Assembly (NCBI RefSeq): GCF_904846175.1
Contig: NZ_CAJGZM010000006.1
Span: 1 to 64,000 of the forward strand
Reading direction: 5' to 3'
Length of the DNA: 64,000 nucleotides
Source: Psychrobacter immobilis
Lineage (GTDB): Bacteria > Pseudomonadota > Gammaproteobacteria > Pseudomonadales > Moraxellaceae
Under the pieces are notes generated by a model. The model made no database searches. It was not told the DNA's origin and saw only the letters and a program-made list of their open reading frames with translations. This document shows, piece after piece, positions 26,491 through 37,182 of the stretch. Positions within the stretch are counted from its first letter, which is position 1; every line of letters starts with the position of its first letter. The position numbers and the translations under genes are program-made.

Positions 26491-26836
26491 AAATTATCCT
26501 AAATATGTCGATATTAAAATTTAAATACGGTTGGAATAAACCTAAAAAAGCCAATCAGCCAGCCAAATAGCCACGTCATTAGTCAATTATCATCAGTTTA
26601 TTAGGGTAACTTTAGCAGTTAGCATCTTTAATTGCGATGCCTGCTATCGGTTTCAAGGTTAAAAACATAAAAAATGCCATTTAATCGCCTAATTAATGTA
26701 AATAAATATGATTTTTCTAATTTTTGCCCGCTTTAACGTCAGTGGTTTAAGGTTTGCCAGTTGCGTTTTTGCATAATGACTCCTACCATAGAGACGACCA
26801 TAACAATAAGAATAGTGACAAACATAAGGATAAATA
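26491..26836. other. divergent intergenic region slyD / M61 peptidase
   Basis: 346 nt with no firm gene. A 25-codon hydrophobic minus-strand frame at 26748-26825 is discussed under rejected items. Confidence 0.4.
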
Positions 26837-28747
26837 ATGATAATGACTGCATCTTCTCAAGCTTTAACGGTTAATACTTGGAACCAGCAAACTACCAATA
26901 TCTCTTACCAATTCGACTTTGCGCGCTTTTTAGAGCATTTGGTCGACGTATCGCTTACCTTTACCGCCGGTACTGACACGCCAAGTTTGTGGTTGCCAGC
27001 ATGGATACCGGGTAGTTATTTAATGCGTGAATTTGCCCGTAATATCACCGCGGTACATTATCGAATAATGGATGATGAATGGTCGGAGGTGTACCGCGCA
27101 ATAAAGACCGATAAAAATACTTGGCAACTGCCACATGCTAAAGCGGAGCAGGTAGTAGACGTCAGCTATGAAGTGTATTGTTATGATTTATCTGTGCGTA
27201 CCGCTTATGTTGACCAGCAGCGTCTTTATGGCAATTTTACCTCGCTTGCCTTAGCGATTGAGGGACAAGAGCAAAAAGTAATAGAAGTTAATTTAATCGT
27301 GCCAGCGGCATTTTTGGCCGACAAAGACGATAGCCGTGTGCGCTTGGCATGCGGACTTGAGGCAATACCATCACAGAGTGCTAAGCTGCGAATATATACT
27401 CTACGAGCAGACAGTTATCAAGAGCTTATCGACTATCCGTTTGAGATTGGGGAACAAGATACCTTTGATTTCATTATTCAAGATGATAAGCACCAGACGA
27501 TTAGCCACCATTTCTATCTAGCAGGTAAGCATAGTGCCAATATGGGACGTTTGCAGCAAGACGTCACTCAAATCTGTCAAACTTATTTAGATTGGCTCGG
27601 TGATGCGCCATTTGATGATTACACTTTTATGACCTTTGCCAGTGGTCAGGATTACGGTGGTCTTGAGCATATCAATTCGACCAGTTTGATCACCCCGCGT
27701 CGCGATTTACCCAGCGTTGATGAGCCAAAAGTACCAAGCGCCGATTATCAACGCTTTTTGGGCTTATGCAGCCATGAATACTTTCATGCGTGGTGGGTGA
27801 AAACAGTGCGTCCAGATGTGATGTTGGATGTGGATTTACGACGCGAAGCCTTTACGCCATTGTTATGGGTTTTTGAAGGTTTCACCTCTTATATCGATGA
27901 TTTTATGTTGCAAGCTTCAGGCGTCATTGATAAGGCAAGTTATCTTAAATTACTAACCGAGCAAATTAATCGCTATTATCAAACTCCTGGGCGCGCGCAT
28001 CAAAGCGTTGCCGAGTCGAGCTTTGACGCTTGGATTAAGCTATATCGCAATGATGAAAATACGGGTAATGCTGGTATCAGTTATTACAATAAAGGCGCTT
28101 TGGTGGCGTTATGTTTGGATTTAACGTTACTTGAAAAAAGTGACGGTCGTTATCGTTTGTTTGATGTGGTCAAAGCCTTTTATGAGCAAGCGAAGCAAAA
28201 TGACAATCAGCGTATTGGTATCAATAGTGCCGATATGGGAACGGTAATCGCGCAGTTTATACCGTTAGCGGATTGGCAAGATTTTGAGCGACGTTATGTC
28301 AATGGCGTTGAAGAGTTACCGATGCAAGAGCTACTTGCGGCAAACGGTATTACAGTGCATAGCAACACTAAAGAAACGGCTGATAAATCTCTACCGTGGG
28401 GCATGCGATGTACGGAAACGCCTGCTGGACTTATGGTGAATCAGGTAAGGCGTGCAAGCGCTGCTGCTAAAGCAGGCATATCTGCGCATGATGTCATCAT
28501 TGCTCTTGATGGTATCAGAGCTGACAGTAAGCAACTGGCTGCTGTATCAATGGCGCAATCTGAGACTGAATGTCATTTATTCCGTCGTGACGAGTTGATG
28601 TGTGTCAGCGTAGCAGCGAATGTGGCAAGTGAAATAAGAGATACCCAACAAGATAAAGTAGGCACAGCCAGTCCGCATAAGGTGAATCTAAAGCTGGAAA
28701 AGTTAGGGTTTGATAAATGGTTAACACCTGACTTTGTTAAGTCTTAA
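26837..28747 (+). CDS. M61 family metallopeptidase with PDZ domain
   Basis: Zinc aminopeptidase of the glycyl-aminopeptidase type (M61). The N-terminal beta domain ends at about residue 170. The zinc motif HEYFHAWWVK is at about 312, with the downstream glutamate in WVFEGFTSYIDD, and a C-terminal PDZ domain (about 510-600, AKAGISAHDVIIALDG). No signal peptide is evident, so it is probably cytoplasmic. The ATG at 26837 follows AAGGA by 6 nt. It has no operon partner. Confidence 0.9.
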   Translation: MIMTASSQALTVNTWNQQTTNISYQFDFARFLEHLVDVSLTFTAGTDTPSLWLPAWIPGSYLMREFARNITAVHYRIMDDEWSEVYRAIKTDKNTWQLPHAKAEQVVDVSYEVYCYDLSVRTAYVDQQRLYGNFTSLALAIEGQEQKVIEVNLIVPAAFLADKDDSRVRLACGLEAIPSQSAKLRIYTLRADSYQELIDYPFEIGEQDTFDFIIQDDKHQTISHHFYLAGKHSANMGRLQQDVTQICQTYLDWLGDAPFDDYTFMTFASGQDYGGLEHINSTSLITPRRDLPSVDEPKVPSADYQRFLGLCSHEYFHAWWVKTVRPDVMLDVDLRREAFTPLLWVFEGFTSYIDDFMLQASGVIDKASYLKLLTEQINRYYQTPGRAHQSVAESSFDAWIKLYRNDENTGNAGISYYNKGALVALCLDLTLLEKSDGRYRLFDVVKAFYEQAKQNDNQRIGINSADMGTVIAQFIPLADWQDFERRYVNGVEELPMQELLAANGITVHSNTKETADKSLPWGMRCTETPAGLMVNQVRRASAAAKAGISAHDVIIALDGIRADSKQLAAVSMAQSETECHLFRRDELMCVSVAANVASEIRDTQQDKVGTASPHKVNLKLEKLGFDKWLTPDFVKS

Positions 28748-28843
28748 AGAGATAAAACTTTTTAAATCAATGCATAGTAATAGTAGGTAGGGTTAGTAAA
28801 GAATGCACCTGACTTGATATGATAAATAATCTGATAAATAAAT

Positions 28844-28872
28844 GCTCGGGTTACGTTCCTACTAACCCGAGC
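28844..28872. terminator. hairpin between M61 gene and convergent glutaredoxin-like gene
   Basis: A 10-bp perfect stem GCTCGGGTTA/TAACCCGAGC with a 9-nt loop. It lacks a clear T tract on either side, so it is a weak or rho-assisted terminator at best. Confidence 0.5.
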
Positions 28873-28900
28873 CGATAGTGTCTTTCACTGATCAGGAATA

Positions 28901-29266
28901 TTAGCCAAAGCGTTTCTGTAAATAAGCGATAATATCATTCGATTCATACATCCACTGAACCTCGCCATTTTCCTCAATACGTAAACAAGGTACTTTGACG
29001 CGCCCACCATTCTCAGCGAGCTCACTGCGAAATTCTAGATTTTTTTTAATATCTCGAAATTCGATAGGTAAATTTAATTGATGCATTTTACGTCGTACTT
29101 TTATACAAAAAGGACAGGCATAAAATTGATATAGCGATAAATTTTTACAGGCAGCAGTCACTTCCGCTTGCTGTTCCTGACTACGTGCCATTGGCTTACC
29201 TTGAGTTAATATACTCACAGCAGCAATGATCCGTCCTAAACCTTCTCTTATAAGATTAACTAACAT
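28901..29266 (-). CDS. glutaredoxin-like thiol protein
   Basis: A 121-residue protein with an N-terminal helix (about 1-25), then a glutaredoxin/GST-N fold whose redox motif is CPFC in FYACPFCIKVRRKMHQL. KVPCLRIEENGEVQWMYES supplies the cis-Pro and GSH-binding region. It probably reduces disulfides or acts in glutathione-dependent transfer. The N-terminal helix may associate it with the membrane. The ATG has AGAGG just upstream. Confidence 0.8.
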   Translation of the reverse strand: MLVNLIREGLGRIIAAVSILTQGKPMARSQEQQAEVTAACKNLSLYQFYACPFCIKVRRKMHQLNLPIEFRDIKKNLEFRSELAENGGRVKVPCLRIEENGEVQWMYESNDIIAYLQKRFG

Positions 29267-29399
29267 ACAGACCTCTATAGATTATATCGTGTGAGAGATA
29301 ATACCACTTCCTCGTTTAAGTATTCAGTTAAGCGGTAATATCTGTAAATCAAAAATCTATAATAAGTTAGCTTATTCTTGAAAGTTGTCTATCTAGCAT

Positions 29400-30191
29400 C
29401 TACTGAGCGCTATCAGTTAGATTATTAGTCTCTTTGCCATCAAATGATGTTCTGCCAATCCAATCTTGCATTATTTCGATTTCAGGCTCTTGGGCATTGA
29501 TAATATCTTGTGCCAATTTACGCATTTCTTCATCAGTACCATATTTGAGCTGTACTTTTGCCATATCGATCGCGCCAATATGATGCGGCAGCATACCGCG
29601 CGCAAATGCCATATCAGCCTCAGGCTCTGCAATGCCTAACATCATGTCGCTATGCATGGTGTTCATCCCTTTAGCATAGGCCTCTTGCATGGCCTCAGTA
29701 TTGGGTTTAGGTTCGGGCGCATCAGGGTGGCTGGCCAGCCATTTATTCATAATATCGATTTCAACTTGCTGAGAGTCGATGATGTCTTGGGCAAGCTTGC
29801 GCATGGTCTCATCAGTGCCATATTTTAGCTCAATCTTTGCCATATCGACCGCGCCACGATGATGACCGAGCATCCCTTTAGCAAAGGCGGTATCGGGATC
29901 GTTATAGCCCATACCAACCATCATCTCATTGTGCATACTGGTCATCGACTTCGTATAGTCTTGTAGCATGTCCGTCATTTGTGCTTCGTCTACTGCATCG
30001 CCAGTCTCAGTCATATCATGGCCAGCATGTGCGTCCATATCGTCAGCTGCTTCAGACGGCTCAGTCGTGGTTGCTATGGATTCTTCTGACGGTGTTACCT
30101 CAGTATCCTCTGTTTTTGGCTGGCAAGCACTCAGCAGCAAGGCCGCAAAGATACTAGTGACAAACAAGGTAAAACGACGAGAAGCGATCAC
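29400..30191 (-). CDS. lipoprotein with two DUF305 domains
   Basis: A 263-residue lipoprotein (signal with lipobox LLLSAC) followed by an acidic linker and two tandem DUF305 repeats. Each carries the HxxM...GMLxHHxGAxDMAK signature (residues about 85-165 and 170-245). DUF305 belongs to the ferritin-like group and is often linked to copper resistance, but the function is not established. It starts with GTG at 30191, supported by AAGGA 6 nt upstream. Confidence 0.85.
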   Translation of the reverse strand: MIASRRFTLFVTSIFAALLLSACQPKTEDTEVTPSEESIATTTEPSEAADDMDAHAGHDMTETGDAVDEAQMTDMLQDYTKSMTSMHNEMMVGMGYNDPDTAFAKGMLGHHRGAVDMAKIELKYGTDETMRKLAQDIIDSQQVEIDIMNKWLASHPDAPEPKPNTEAMQEAYAKGMNTMHSDMMLGIAEPEADMAFARGMLPHHIGAIDMAKVQLKYGTDEEMRKLAQDIINAQEPEIEIMQDWIGRTSFDGKETNNLTDSAQ

Positions 30192-30436
30192 AATATATCC
30201 TTACTATCAATAAAAGTAACAAATCGGACAAAAAATAAGCAAGCTGCACGCGATATCCGCTATATTAAATACAGATATAGCCCAAAGATAACATGGTTTT
30301 TCAGCTTAACAGATAAATCTTACTCGTTCGAGACGCTATGTTTAACAAGTCGTAATATCTTTAACGAGCGTAACAGCAAAGCCAATTTATGAGTGCTTAA
30401 ATTTAATAGAAACATACAATTTACGATACTAGCGAG

Positions 30437-31063
30437 CTAATCAATAACACCTAGTTGCTGACAACGTTCACTACTTAAATGAATACGCACAAATTCACCA
30501 ACGCCCAGTTCTCCAAGCTCAAATCCTGCCACTGACCAGCGTACTAGGCGCAAACAAGGCAGTCCTACATGCGCGGTCATACGTCGAACTTGACGATTTT
30601 TACCTTCATAGATGGTCAGCATAAGCCATGAGGTTGGCACACTTTTGCGCTCACGGATAGGCGGATCACGTTGCCATAAGTCAATTGGCAAGTCTGCTTC
30701 GTCGACCTGTAGCGCAGTCGCTGGTAAAGTTTTGCCATCTTTTAAATGGACCCCAACAGCCAATTGCTTTAATTGAGCAGCGCTTATTAAACCTTCGACT
30801 TGTACCAAATAGGTTTTACCTTGTTTTTGCTTATTCTGTGCAAAATTCTTGATTGATGGCGGCTGGGTAATGGCTTTGTTAACCCGTCCGTCACTGGTCA
30901 ATATCAGCAAGCCTTCTGAGGTGGCATCCAGTCGACCAGCAATACGAAGAGATTTATCGGTGAAATACTCTGATAAGGTACTGTGGTCATTATTGCTGTC
31001 ATCACGAAATTGACTTTGTACTCCGTAAGGCTTGTTGAATAAAATCAGGCTGGAGGTCGACAT
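30437..31063 (-). CDS. rluE: 23S rRNA pseudouridine synthase of the RluE type
   Basis: RsuA-family pseudouridine synthase. The catalytic Asp lies in GRLDATSEGLLILT, preceded by FNKPYGVQSQF, and the KTYLVQVEG and EGKNRQVRRM motifs follow. It lacks an N-terminal S4 domain, and its 208-residue size fits RluE, which modifies U2457 of 23S rRNA in E. coli. The exact target here is inferred. Confidence 0.88.
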   Translation of the reverse strand: MSTSSLILFNKPYGVQSQFRDDSNNDHSTLSEYFTDKSLRIAGRLDATSEGLLILTSDGRVNKAITQPPSIKNFAQNKQKQGKTYLVQVEGLISAAQLKQLAVGVHLKDGKTLPATALQVDEADLPIDLWQRDPPIRERKSVPTSWLMLTIYEGKNRQVRRMTAHVGLPCLRLVRWSVAGFELGELGVGEFVRIHLSSERCQQLGVID

Positions 31064-31475
31064 AAAATAGCGTTTCCAAAAGATAAAAAACTGAATATAG
31101 GATAAATATAAGCAATATTAAAACAGTGAGTGTTTGCTAAAAAACTAAACGTGTTATAAGTCGATTTTTATGATTGTCAATAACCATAATAAGATTGTGG
31201 TATTTATAATGTTGATAAATAAAAATGGCTCATACTAAACAAAAATTATCAGCGCGGCCGTTATCTTATTGCAATGAATAGGATAGCTTATAGTTTTTTA
31301 CCATTATCTAGTTTATAAAATGTATTTCTAATTATTCTAATAACTTTGTATTTTACAGCTAAGTAGCTTGGCAATTTTTTGCGGTAGCTTTGACTCTTTT
31401 AAATGATTCTTAAGAAATTATTAATCCTACAAGTAACAATATCTTTAAATATTACTTTTAATAGTATTATACATC
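31064..31475. other. AT-rich region upstream of the icd relic
   Basis: About 410 nt with no gene seen. This probably includes the scar left by loss of the 5' part of icd. Confidence 0.4.
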
Positions 31476-31829
31476 ACCTCGCCAAGCATGTCGGCTTAGC
31501 TATGTTCTGTTCAATATGTCCCGCTCAGATAGCGCTATCGCACCGGGTGCCAATAAAGGCGGTTCAATCGCCGTTTATGAGGCAACTCACGGTACAGCGC
31601 CTAATTATGCCGGTCAAGACAAAGTCAATCTAGGCTCATTGATTCTATCTGCTGAAATTATGCTCCGCGATATGGGTTGGACAGAAGCTGCAGACTTGTG
31701 ATCGATGGTATTAAAGGAGCGATTAAAAATAAGACCGTGACTTATGACTTTGAACGCTTGATGCCAGATGCTATTTTGCTCAGCAGCTCTGAGTTTGGTA
31801 AAGCCATTATTAAACATATGGATGCTTAA
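31476..31829 (+). pseudogene. relic of dimeric NADP isocitrate dehydrogenase (icd), C-terminal part only
   Basis: The reading matches the last quarter of homodimeric Icd: [37 protein letters not shown] and [14 protein letters not shown] one-base deletion near 31698 then shifts to a second frame carrying GAIKNKTVTYDFERLMPDA and EFGKAIIKHMDA, which stops at 31827-31829. The first three quarters of the gene are absent and the 5' edge is scrambled, so the left boundary is approximate. It converges on the intact monomeric isocitrate dehydrogenase gene, which can supply the activity. Confidence 0.9.
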
Positions 31830-31939
31830 TAAGTCAGGAAGTTACGCGACTGGTTAGCTAAGTTTTACCAAGTTATATTTTTAAAAGCCATCTACTTAAT
31901 GTATATGGCTTTTTTATGGTTGTTCAGTTATTTAGCCAT

Positions 31940-31980
31940 AAAAAATACCCCAAAAGTCTGAGACCTTTGGGGCGTTTTAT
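31940..31980. terminator. bidirectional terminator between icd relic and idh
   Basis: A CCCCAAA/TTTGGGG stem flanked by A-rich and T-rich runs, in the convergent spacer. Confidence 0.75.
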
Positions 31981-32059
31981 TGATTACGATTTTAGCAAAG
32001 CTTGCTAGTTCTAATGTAAAGCTAATTACAACGAAGCATTAATTACAATGAAGCACCTA

Positions 32060-34279
32060 TTATAAAGAAGCAATGGCTTCGTTAAATAAAGGACTTGGAC
32101 GCATGGCTTTCTCAGCTAGCTCTTCATCTGCTAAGTAATAACCTTTTAGATCCATGGCTTTGCCTTGAACTGCATTGAGCTGCTCAACGATAGCGGCTTC
32201 ATTGCTTTCAAGCTTTTGCGCCAGTGGTGCAAACTGTGCTTTTAGCTCGCTATCTTTGTCTTGAGCGGCCAACTCTTCGGCCCAATATTTTGCTAGATAA
32301 AAATGGCTACCACGGTTATCAAGCTCACCCGTTTTACGTGAAGGTGATTTGTCATTTAATAGCAGCGTTTCAGTAGCTCTATCAAGCGTATCTGCCAATA
32401 TTTTTGCTTTGGCATTGTTGTCATTTTTGGCTAAATGCTCTAAAGATTCGGTCAAGGCTAAGAACTCACCGAGAGAATCCCAACGTAGATGATTTTCTTC
32501 AAGCAGCTGTTGCACGTGTTTCGGTGCTGAACCACCTGCGCCTGTTTCAAACAAACCGCCGCCTTTCATTAGTGGCACAACTGACAACATTTTAGCACTG
32601 GTGCCTAATTCTAAAATTGGGAACAAGTCAGTCAGATAATCGCGCAAAATATTACCGGTGGCAGAAATGGTATCTAGACCACGAGCAACGCGCTCCAAGG
32701 TATAACGCATCGCACGAACCTGTGACATGATTTCAATATGTAGACCGTCGGTGTCATAATCTTTTAAGTACATTTGTACTTTTTTGATCAGCTCGTTTTC
32801 ATGTGGACGGTAAGGGTCGAGCCAGAAGATAACCGGCGTATCTGATTCGCGAGCACGGCGTACCGCAAGCTTGACCCAATCTTGGATTGGCTCGTCTTTG
32901 ACCTGACACATACGCCAGATATCACCTTTCTCAACACGTTGCTCAAGCAATACTTCATTGGTTTCTTCATCAACGATACGAGCTATACCTGAATCGCTTG
33001 CTTCGAAGGTTTTATCATGTGAGCCATATTCTTCTGCTTTTTGCGCCATCAAGCCAACGTTAGGTACGGTACCCATAGTAGTTGGGTCAAAGTTGCCATG
33101 CCATTTACAGAAATTAATCATTTCTTGGTAAATACGCGCAAAAGTAGACTCAGGCATGACTGCTTTACAGTCATATAGTTTGCCATCAGCACCCCACATT
33201 TTACCGCCGTTACGAATCATAGCAGGCATAGAAGCATCGACAATCACATCACTTGGTGAATGAAAGTTGGTGATACCTTTTGATGAATCTACCATCGCTA
33301 GACGAGGACGATGCACTTGGCAAGCATGTAAATCACGCTCAATCTCTTCACGTAAGCTGGCTGGCAATTCAGCAATTTTTTCGTACAAACTTGCCATGCC
33401 ATTATTGACGTTGATACCTAACTCGTCAAATAATGCACCATGTTTATTAAAGGCATCTTTATAATAGGTTTTAACCGCGTGTCCAAAGACGATAGGGTGC
33501 GAGACCTTCATCATAGTGGCTTTTACGTGTAGTGAAAATAAGATACCGGCTTCACGGCAATCTTCCATTTCACGCTCATAAAAGTCAAGCAGCGCTTTTT
33601 TGCTCATAAACATTAAGTCGATGACTTCTTTATCGAGCAAAGCAATACCTGATTTGAAGACATTAACCGTGCCGTCTTCAGCCACGCGCTCCATACGTAC
33701 GGTGCGGGCTTTATCTAAGGTAATCGATTGTTCGCCGTCATAGAAGTCGCCACTGTGCATGTGTGAGACGTGCGTCTGTGACCATTGCTTCCATTCACCC
33801 ATAGAATGCGGGTGCTTACGGGCGTAGTTTTTCACTGCTTTTGGCGCACGGCGGTCTGAGTTACCTTCACGTATGACAGGGTTTACCGAGCTGCCTAGGC
33901 TTTTACCATAGCGGCGACGGATTTCTTCTTCTTCTTCCGTTTGAGGCTCATCTGGAAAGTCAGGAATCGCGTAGCCTTTGCTTTGTATCTCTTTAATTGC
34001 CGCTTTTAATTGCCCCACAGAGGCACTGATATTTGGCAATTTGATGATATTGGCGTTTGGATCTTGGGTCAACTCACCAAGCGCAGCTAAGTTATTAGGA
34101 ACGCGCTGCTCTTCCGTTAAGTATTCTGGAAATTCAGCCAACACACGCGCGGCAACCGAGATATCACTGGTTTCAACTTCGATGCCTGCTGTTTGGGTAA
34201 AGGCTTTTACAATCGGCAGGAATGATAAGGTTGCAAGCGCTGGGGCTTCGTCAGTTTTTGTATAAATAATTTTTGACAT
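32060..34279 (-). CDS. idh: monomeric NADP-dependent isocitrate dehydrogenase
   Basis: Oxidative decarboxylation of isocitrate to 2-oxoglutarate in the TCA cycle. The 739-residue length and sequence blocks fit the monomeric IDH family, which is unrelated in length to the 415-residue dimeric type: [70 protein letters not shown], and [16 protein letters not shown]. Monomeric and dimeric isozymes occur side by side in some cold-adapted bacteria such as Colwellia. Here only this one is intact. Confidence 0.95.
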   Translation of the reverse strand: MSKIIYTKTDEAPALATLSFLPIVKAFTQTAGIEVETSDISVAARVLAEFPEYLTEEQRVPNNLAALGELTQDPNANIIKLPNISASVGQLKAAIKEIQSKGYAIPDFPDEPQTEEEEEIRRRYGKSLGSSVNPVIREGNSDRRAPKAVKNYARKHPHSMGEWKQWSQTHVSHMHSGDFYDGEQSITLDKARTVRMERVAEDGTVNVFKSGIALLDKEVIDLMFMSKKALLDFYEREMEDCREAGILFSLHVKATMMKVSHPIVFGHAVKTYYKDAFNKHGALFDELGINVNNGMASLYEKIAELPASLREEIERDLHACQVHRPRLAMVDSSKGITNFHSPSDVIVDASMPAMIRNGGKMWGADGKLYDCKAVMPESTFARIYQEMINFCKWHGNFDPTTMGTVPNVGLMAQKAEEYGSHDKTFEASDSGIARIVDEETNEVLLEQRVEKGDIWRMCQVKDEPIQDWVKLAVRRARESDTPVIFWLDPYRPHENELIKKVQMYLKDYDTDGLHIEIMSQVRAMRYTLERVARGLDTISATGNILRDYLTDLFPILELGTSAKMLSVVPLMKGGGLFETGAGGSAPKHVQQLLEENHLRWDSLGEFLALTESLEHLAKNDNNAKAKILADTLDRATETLLLNDKSPSRKTGELDNRGSHFYLAKYWAEELAAQDKDSELKAQFAPLAQKLESNEAAIVEQLNAVQGKAMDLKGYYLADEELAEKAMRPSPLFNEAIASL

Positions 34280-35182
34280 GTTAGTAGAGTATTCCTTGTT
34301 GTCATTAATGAGGTCAATAAAGCTGAAATATCATTTAACAGCTCTATACAGCCTTCATACAATAATGGGCTACGGGTCTAGTTCAAATACATCAAGTGTC
34401 GTCGTTTATTGCCATTCTAGAGTGTCAAGATTGCTAGAAAAATCTTTCATAAGCAGTGACTGACCTTTCTTAGGTTGGCCTTTCTTAAAAAGTCGCTGTA
34501 GCAAGCATGTATTTTATTAAAGGTCATTATTTAAAGGTCATCTTGACCATTTACTTCAAAGCTCTCAGACTAAAATGGTCTGAGAATGTATGACTGACGC
34601 CATATTATAGTCGATCCACTATAAATTCTATATGATGTCAATCTTGTACATTGAACTAAGTATACTATTTTCGCTCATATCCTATGTATCTGAATTATAT
34701 TAAGCTAGTAATAACCTTATTCTACCAGTCATCAGCCTCGATATCATCCTTTGCAGACAATTTGCACGCTTTTAATACTATTTTCTGCATTCATAGGCGT
34801 ATTTCTCAAATACAGAGGTTGTTAAAATATTAATTCTCTCAAAAGTAATACCTTCCTTTAAAAGTCGCTCTTTAACATAGCTATTTCTCTAGCGTTCACC
34901 GTATTCCATAGCCTAACCTAGGCCTTAATCTGAATCTAAACTACAAAAATAAAATAACGCTTCAGAAACGAGTCCGTTAAGTTCTCTACACCTCTGTCGA
35001 TATCGTTGTCGATGGTTTTTTCATGCTCCCTTTTTAAACTGTTTAGCTAAAAATATTTTATTTTACTGATATGAGAAATTCATAAGTTTTTGCAAATTAT
35101 GACAGTAAAGCTGTGATTATTTGATAGGCTAAACGTTAAAGAAAAACAATCTAAAAACCAGTATGGTAATAGTGTGGGAATT
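34280..35182. other. 900-nt gene-free region upstream of idh
   Basis: No convincing gene. Short direct repeats (CCTTTCTTA twice near 34465-34490, TTAAAGGTCAT twice near 34517-34542) and a 7-bp hairpin CTCAGAC/GTCTGAG at 34564-34584 lie in the half nearer idh, perhaps part of a long idh leader. The remainder is AT-rich. Confidence 0.4.
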
Positions 35183-36538
35183 ATGAATTTACAATATGCG
35201 TTACTCAGCGATAGCAGTTGGCAGCATTTGACCAATTGGCAAACGCCAGATACGCCTTTTATGTCGTTTGGGTTTTGGCAAGCATTGAGTGATACGGGCG
35301 CAATCGGCGAAAAAGCAGGTTGGTTGCCGATTTATATCTTAATCCATCGCTCAAACGATATAGCTAATGATGTAACTGAGGAAGCATTATCTTCGGCAAA
35401 GCTATCTTCATCAAAGCTATCTGCAGAACAAATAGGCCAGCCTATTGCGGTCATGCCTGTTTTTATTAAAGGTCATCATCAAGGCGAGTTCGTATTTGAC
35501 CATGCGTGGGCACAAGCTTATGCGCAGTATGGACTCGATTATTATCCTCGCCTAGTTACTAGCGCGCCTTATACGCCAGTGACCGGCGAGCGTTTATGGC
35601 TAGCGGAGGGTGAGGCGCTAAATGCTGATATTTTAAAGGCAGCTATCGCAGGGGTTGATGATATCGCTCAGCAAGTAGGGGCCTCTGGTTGGCATGGTTT
35701 GTTTGTTACGTCTGAGATGGCTGCTATCGCCAATACAGCGCTGCCGACTGATATCGATATAGAAATGGCGCTTAAACGTCAAGCAAATGGCGATGAGGCA
35801 AAACCGATTGAGTTACCGATATTGGAGCGCCAAGGCTGTCAGTTTCTATGGCAGAATAAAAATATCGGTCAAAATAATGAACAATTTGCAGACTTTGAGG
35901 CATTTTTGGCAACACTCAGAGCCAAAAAACGCAAGACCATTCGTGCTGAGCGGCGTAAAGTTGCCGAGCAAGGTATTATATGCCAGCGCAAATGCGGCGC
36001 TGCTATCACTGAAGAAGATTGGAAAACGTTTTATCATTGTTATGTGATGACATACGCCGTAAGAGGGCAGCAGCCTTATTTGACGTTAGATCTTTTCAAG
36101 AAATTAGCTGCTAGCATGCCTGAGCATTTGATGCTGGCGCAAGCGTTTGATACCAATGCTAATATTATCGCAAGTAGTTTGTTTTTATACGATAAGCCAG
36201 AGAGTAAAAACGCAACGCTTTACGGTCGTTATTGGGGCGCGCTTGGTGAGTATGATAGCCTGCACTTTGAGCTGTGTTATTATCAAGGTATCGAGTTCGC
36301 TATTGAGCAAGGTTTGACGTATTTTGACCCAGGCACTCAAGGCGAGCATAAGCTGATTCGAGGTTTTATTCCGACCAAGACTCACTCATTGCATCGCATT
36401 TATGATGCGCGTTTTGTCTCAGCGATTAGCGATTTTTGTGCCAAAGATCGCATGCATATGGCGCAGTATCGAGAGCAGGCGTTTGAAGCCTTGCCCTTTA
36501 ACATTGATAATATGCCGACGTTTGATAGTACTGATTAA
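35183..36538 (+). CDS. DUF482/FemAB-like acyltransferase (GNAT superfamily)
   Basis: A 451-residue cytoplasmic protein of the PF04339-type family, related to GNAT and FemAB aminoacyl transferases. Conserved blocks include RAKKRKTIRAERRKV (about 255-270), WKTFYHCYVMTY, LYGRYWGALGEYDSLHFELC and the Gly-rich FDPGTQGEHKLIRGF near the C terminus. The acceptor is unknown. ATG 35183 is taken rather than the GTG three codons before it. A chorismate lyase gene follows 76 nt downstream. Confidence 0.8.
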   Translation: MNLQYALLSDSSWQHLTNWQTPDTPFMSFGFWQALSDTGAIGEKAGWLPIYILIHRSNDIANDVTEEALSSAKLSSSKLSAEQIGQPIAVMPVFIKGHHQGEFVFDHAWAQAYAQYGLDYYPRLVTSAPYTPVTGERLWLAEGEALNADILKAAIAGVDDIAQQVGASGWHGLFVTSEMAAIANTALPTDIDIEMALKRQANGDEAKPIELPILERQGCQFLWQNKNIGQNNEQFADFEAFLATLRAKKRKTIRAERRKVAEQGIICQRKCGAAITEEDWKTFYHCYVMTYAVRGQQPYLTLDLFKKLAASMPEHLMLAQAFDTNANIIASSLFLYDKPESKNATLYGRYWGALGEYDSLHFELCYYQGIEFAIEQGLTYFDPGTQGEHKLIRGFIPTKTHSLHRIYDARFVSAISDFCAKDRMHMAQYREQAFEALPFNIDNMPTFDSTD

Positions 36539-36614
36539 TGTTAGATATATCGTTTTTTTAGCAATTGCCTATGTAATAGCTTTCTCCTTAACCTTTTCCT
36601 ATCAGCCGTAAACT

Positions 36615-37115
36615 ATGACCTGTAATTTTTCTTGTTCTAACCCGCTATCTGCTCCCATTGAGCTATTAGATTTTCTCAATACTGAAGGTTCGCTCACTGC
36701 CATGCTTGAGGTAAAAGCAGGGCAACCGTTACGCGTCGAGCGTAGCTTTGAGGGTTATCGATTATTGTCCCTAGCGCAAAAAAAACAATTAGGGGTTCAA
36801 GGCGCGGCGCTGAGTCGCCCGCTCTTGGCCTGGGTACGCGAAGCACAGTTATATGGCAATGATGTAAAGCCATGGGTGCAAGCGCAAAGTATTTTTCCTT
36901 TAGCGAGTTTGAAGGGGCAGGCACGCCGTCTACAGCAGCTAAAAAGTACGCCGATTGGCTATGTGTTATTTAAGCGCAGTCGTACCTTGCCCAATCAGCG
37001 TTCTATCGAACATACGGCAGATGGTTGGCAACGGCAGACACTTTATGACTGGTATGGTCGTAACATACTTATCAGTGAGACTTTTTTAGCGGCGTTTTTG
37101 TCTAGTGCTACTTAA
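36615..37115 (+). CDS. ubiC: chorismate--pyruvate lyase
   Basis: Cleaves chorismate into 4-hydroxybenzoate and pyruvate, the first committed step of ubiquinone synthesis. The 166-residue size and order of motifs match UbiC: an early SLTAMLE, a VREAQLYG block, WVQAQSIFPL, PIGYVLF and the C-terminal ISETFL with the conserved Glu. Similarity is moderate as usual for this family. No ubiA lies beside it in this window. Confidence 0.83.
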   Translation: MTCNFSCSNPLSAPIELLDFLNTEGSLTAMLEVKAGQPLRVERSFEGYRLLSLAQKKQLGVQGAALSRPLLAWVREAQLYGNDVKPWVQAQSIFPLASLKGQARRLQQLKSTPIGYVLFKRSRTLPNQRSIEHTADGWQRQTLYDWYGRNILISETFLAAFLSSAT

Positions 37116-37150
37116 TGTTGATGCATGCATTAACTAATGTATCAATAAAT

Positions 37151-37182
37151 AAAACAGTCACCTTAAAGTGGCTGTTTTTTTT
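37151..37182 (+). terminator. terminator after ubiC
   Basis: ACAGTCAC/GTGGCTGT stem (one G-U pair) and a run of eight T residues, about 35 nt after the stop. Confidence 0.85.

Noticed and set aside
26748..26825. 25-codon hydrophobic peptide frame (MFVTILIVMVVSMVG...) on the minus strand
   Set aside because: It looks like a single-pass peptide, but the bases before its ATG are pyrimidine-rich with no ribosome site, and it overlaps the expected promoter of the divergent M61 gene. Kept only as a note.
34722..34790. 22-codon minus-strand frame ending AKDDIEADDW
   Set aside because: The composition is protein-like but it is too short and lacks a ribosome site, so chance cannot be excluded.
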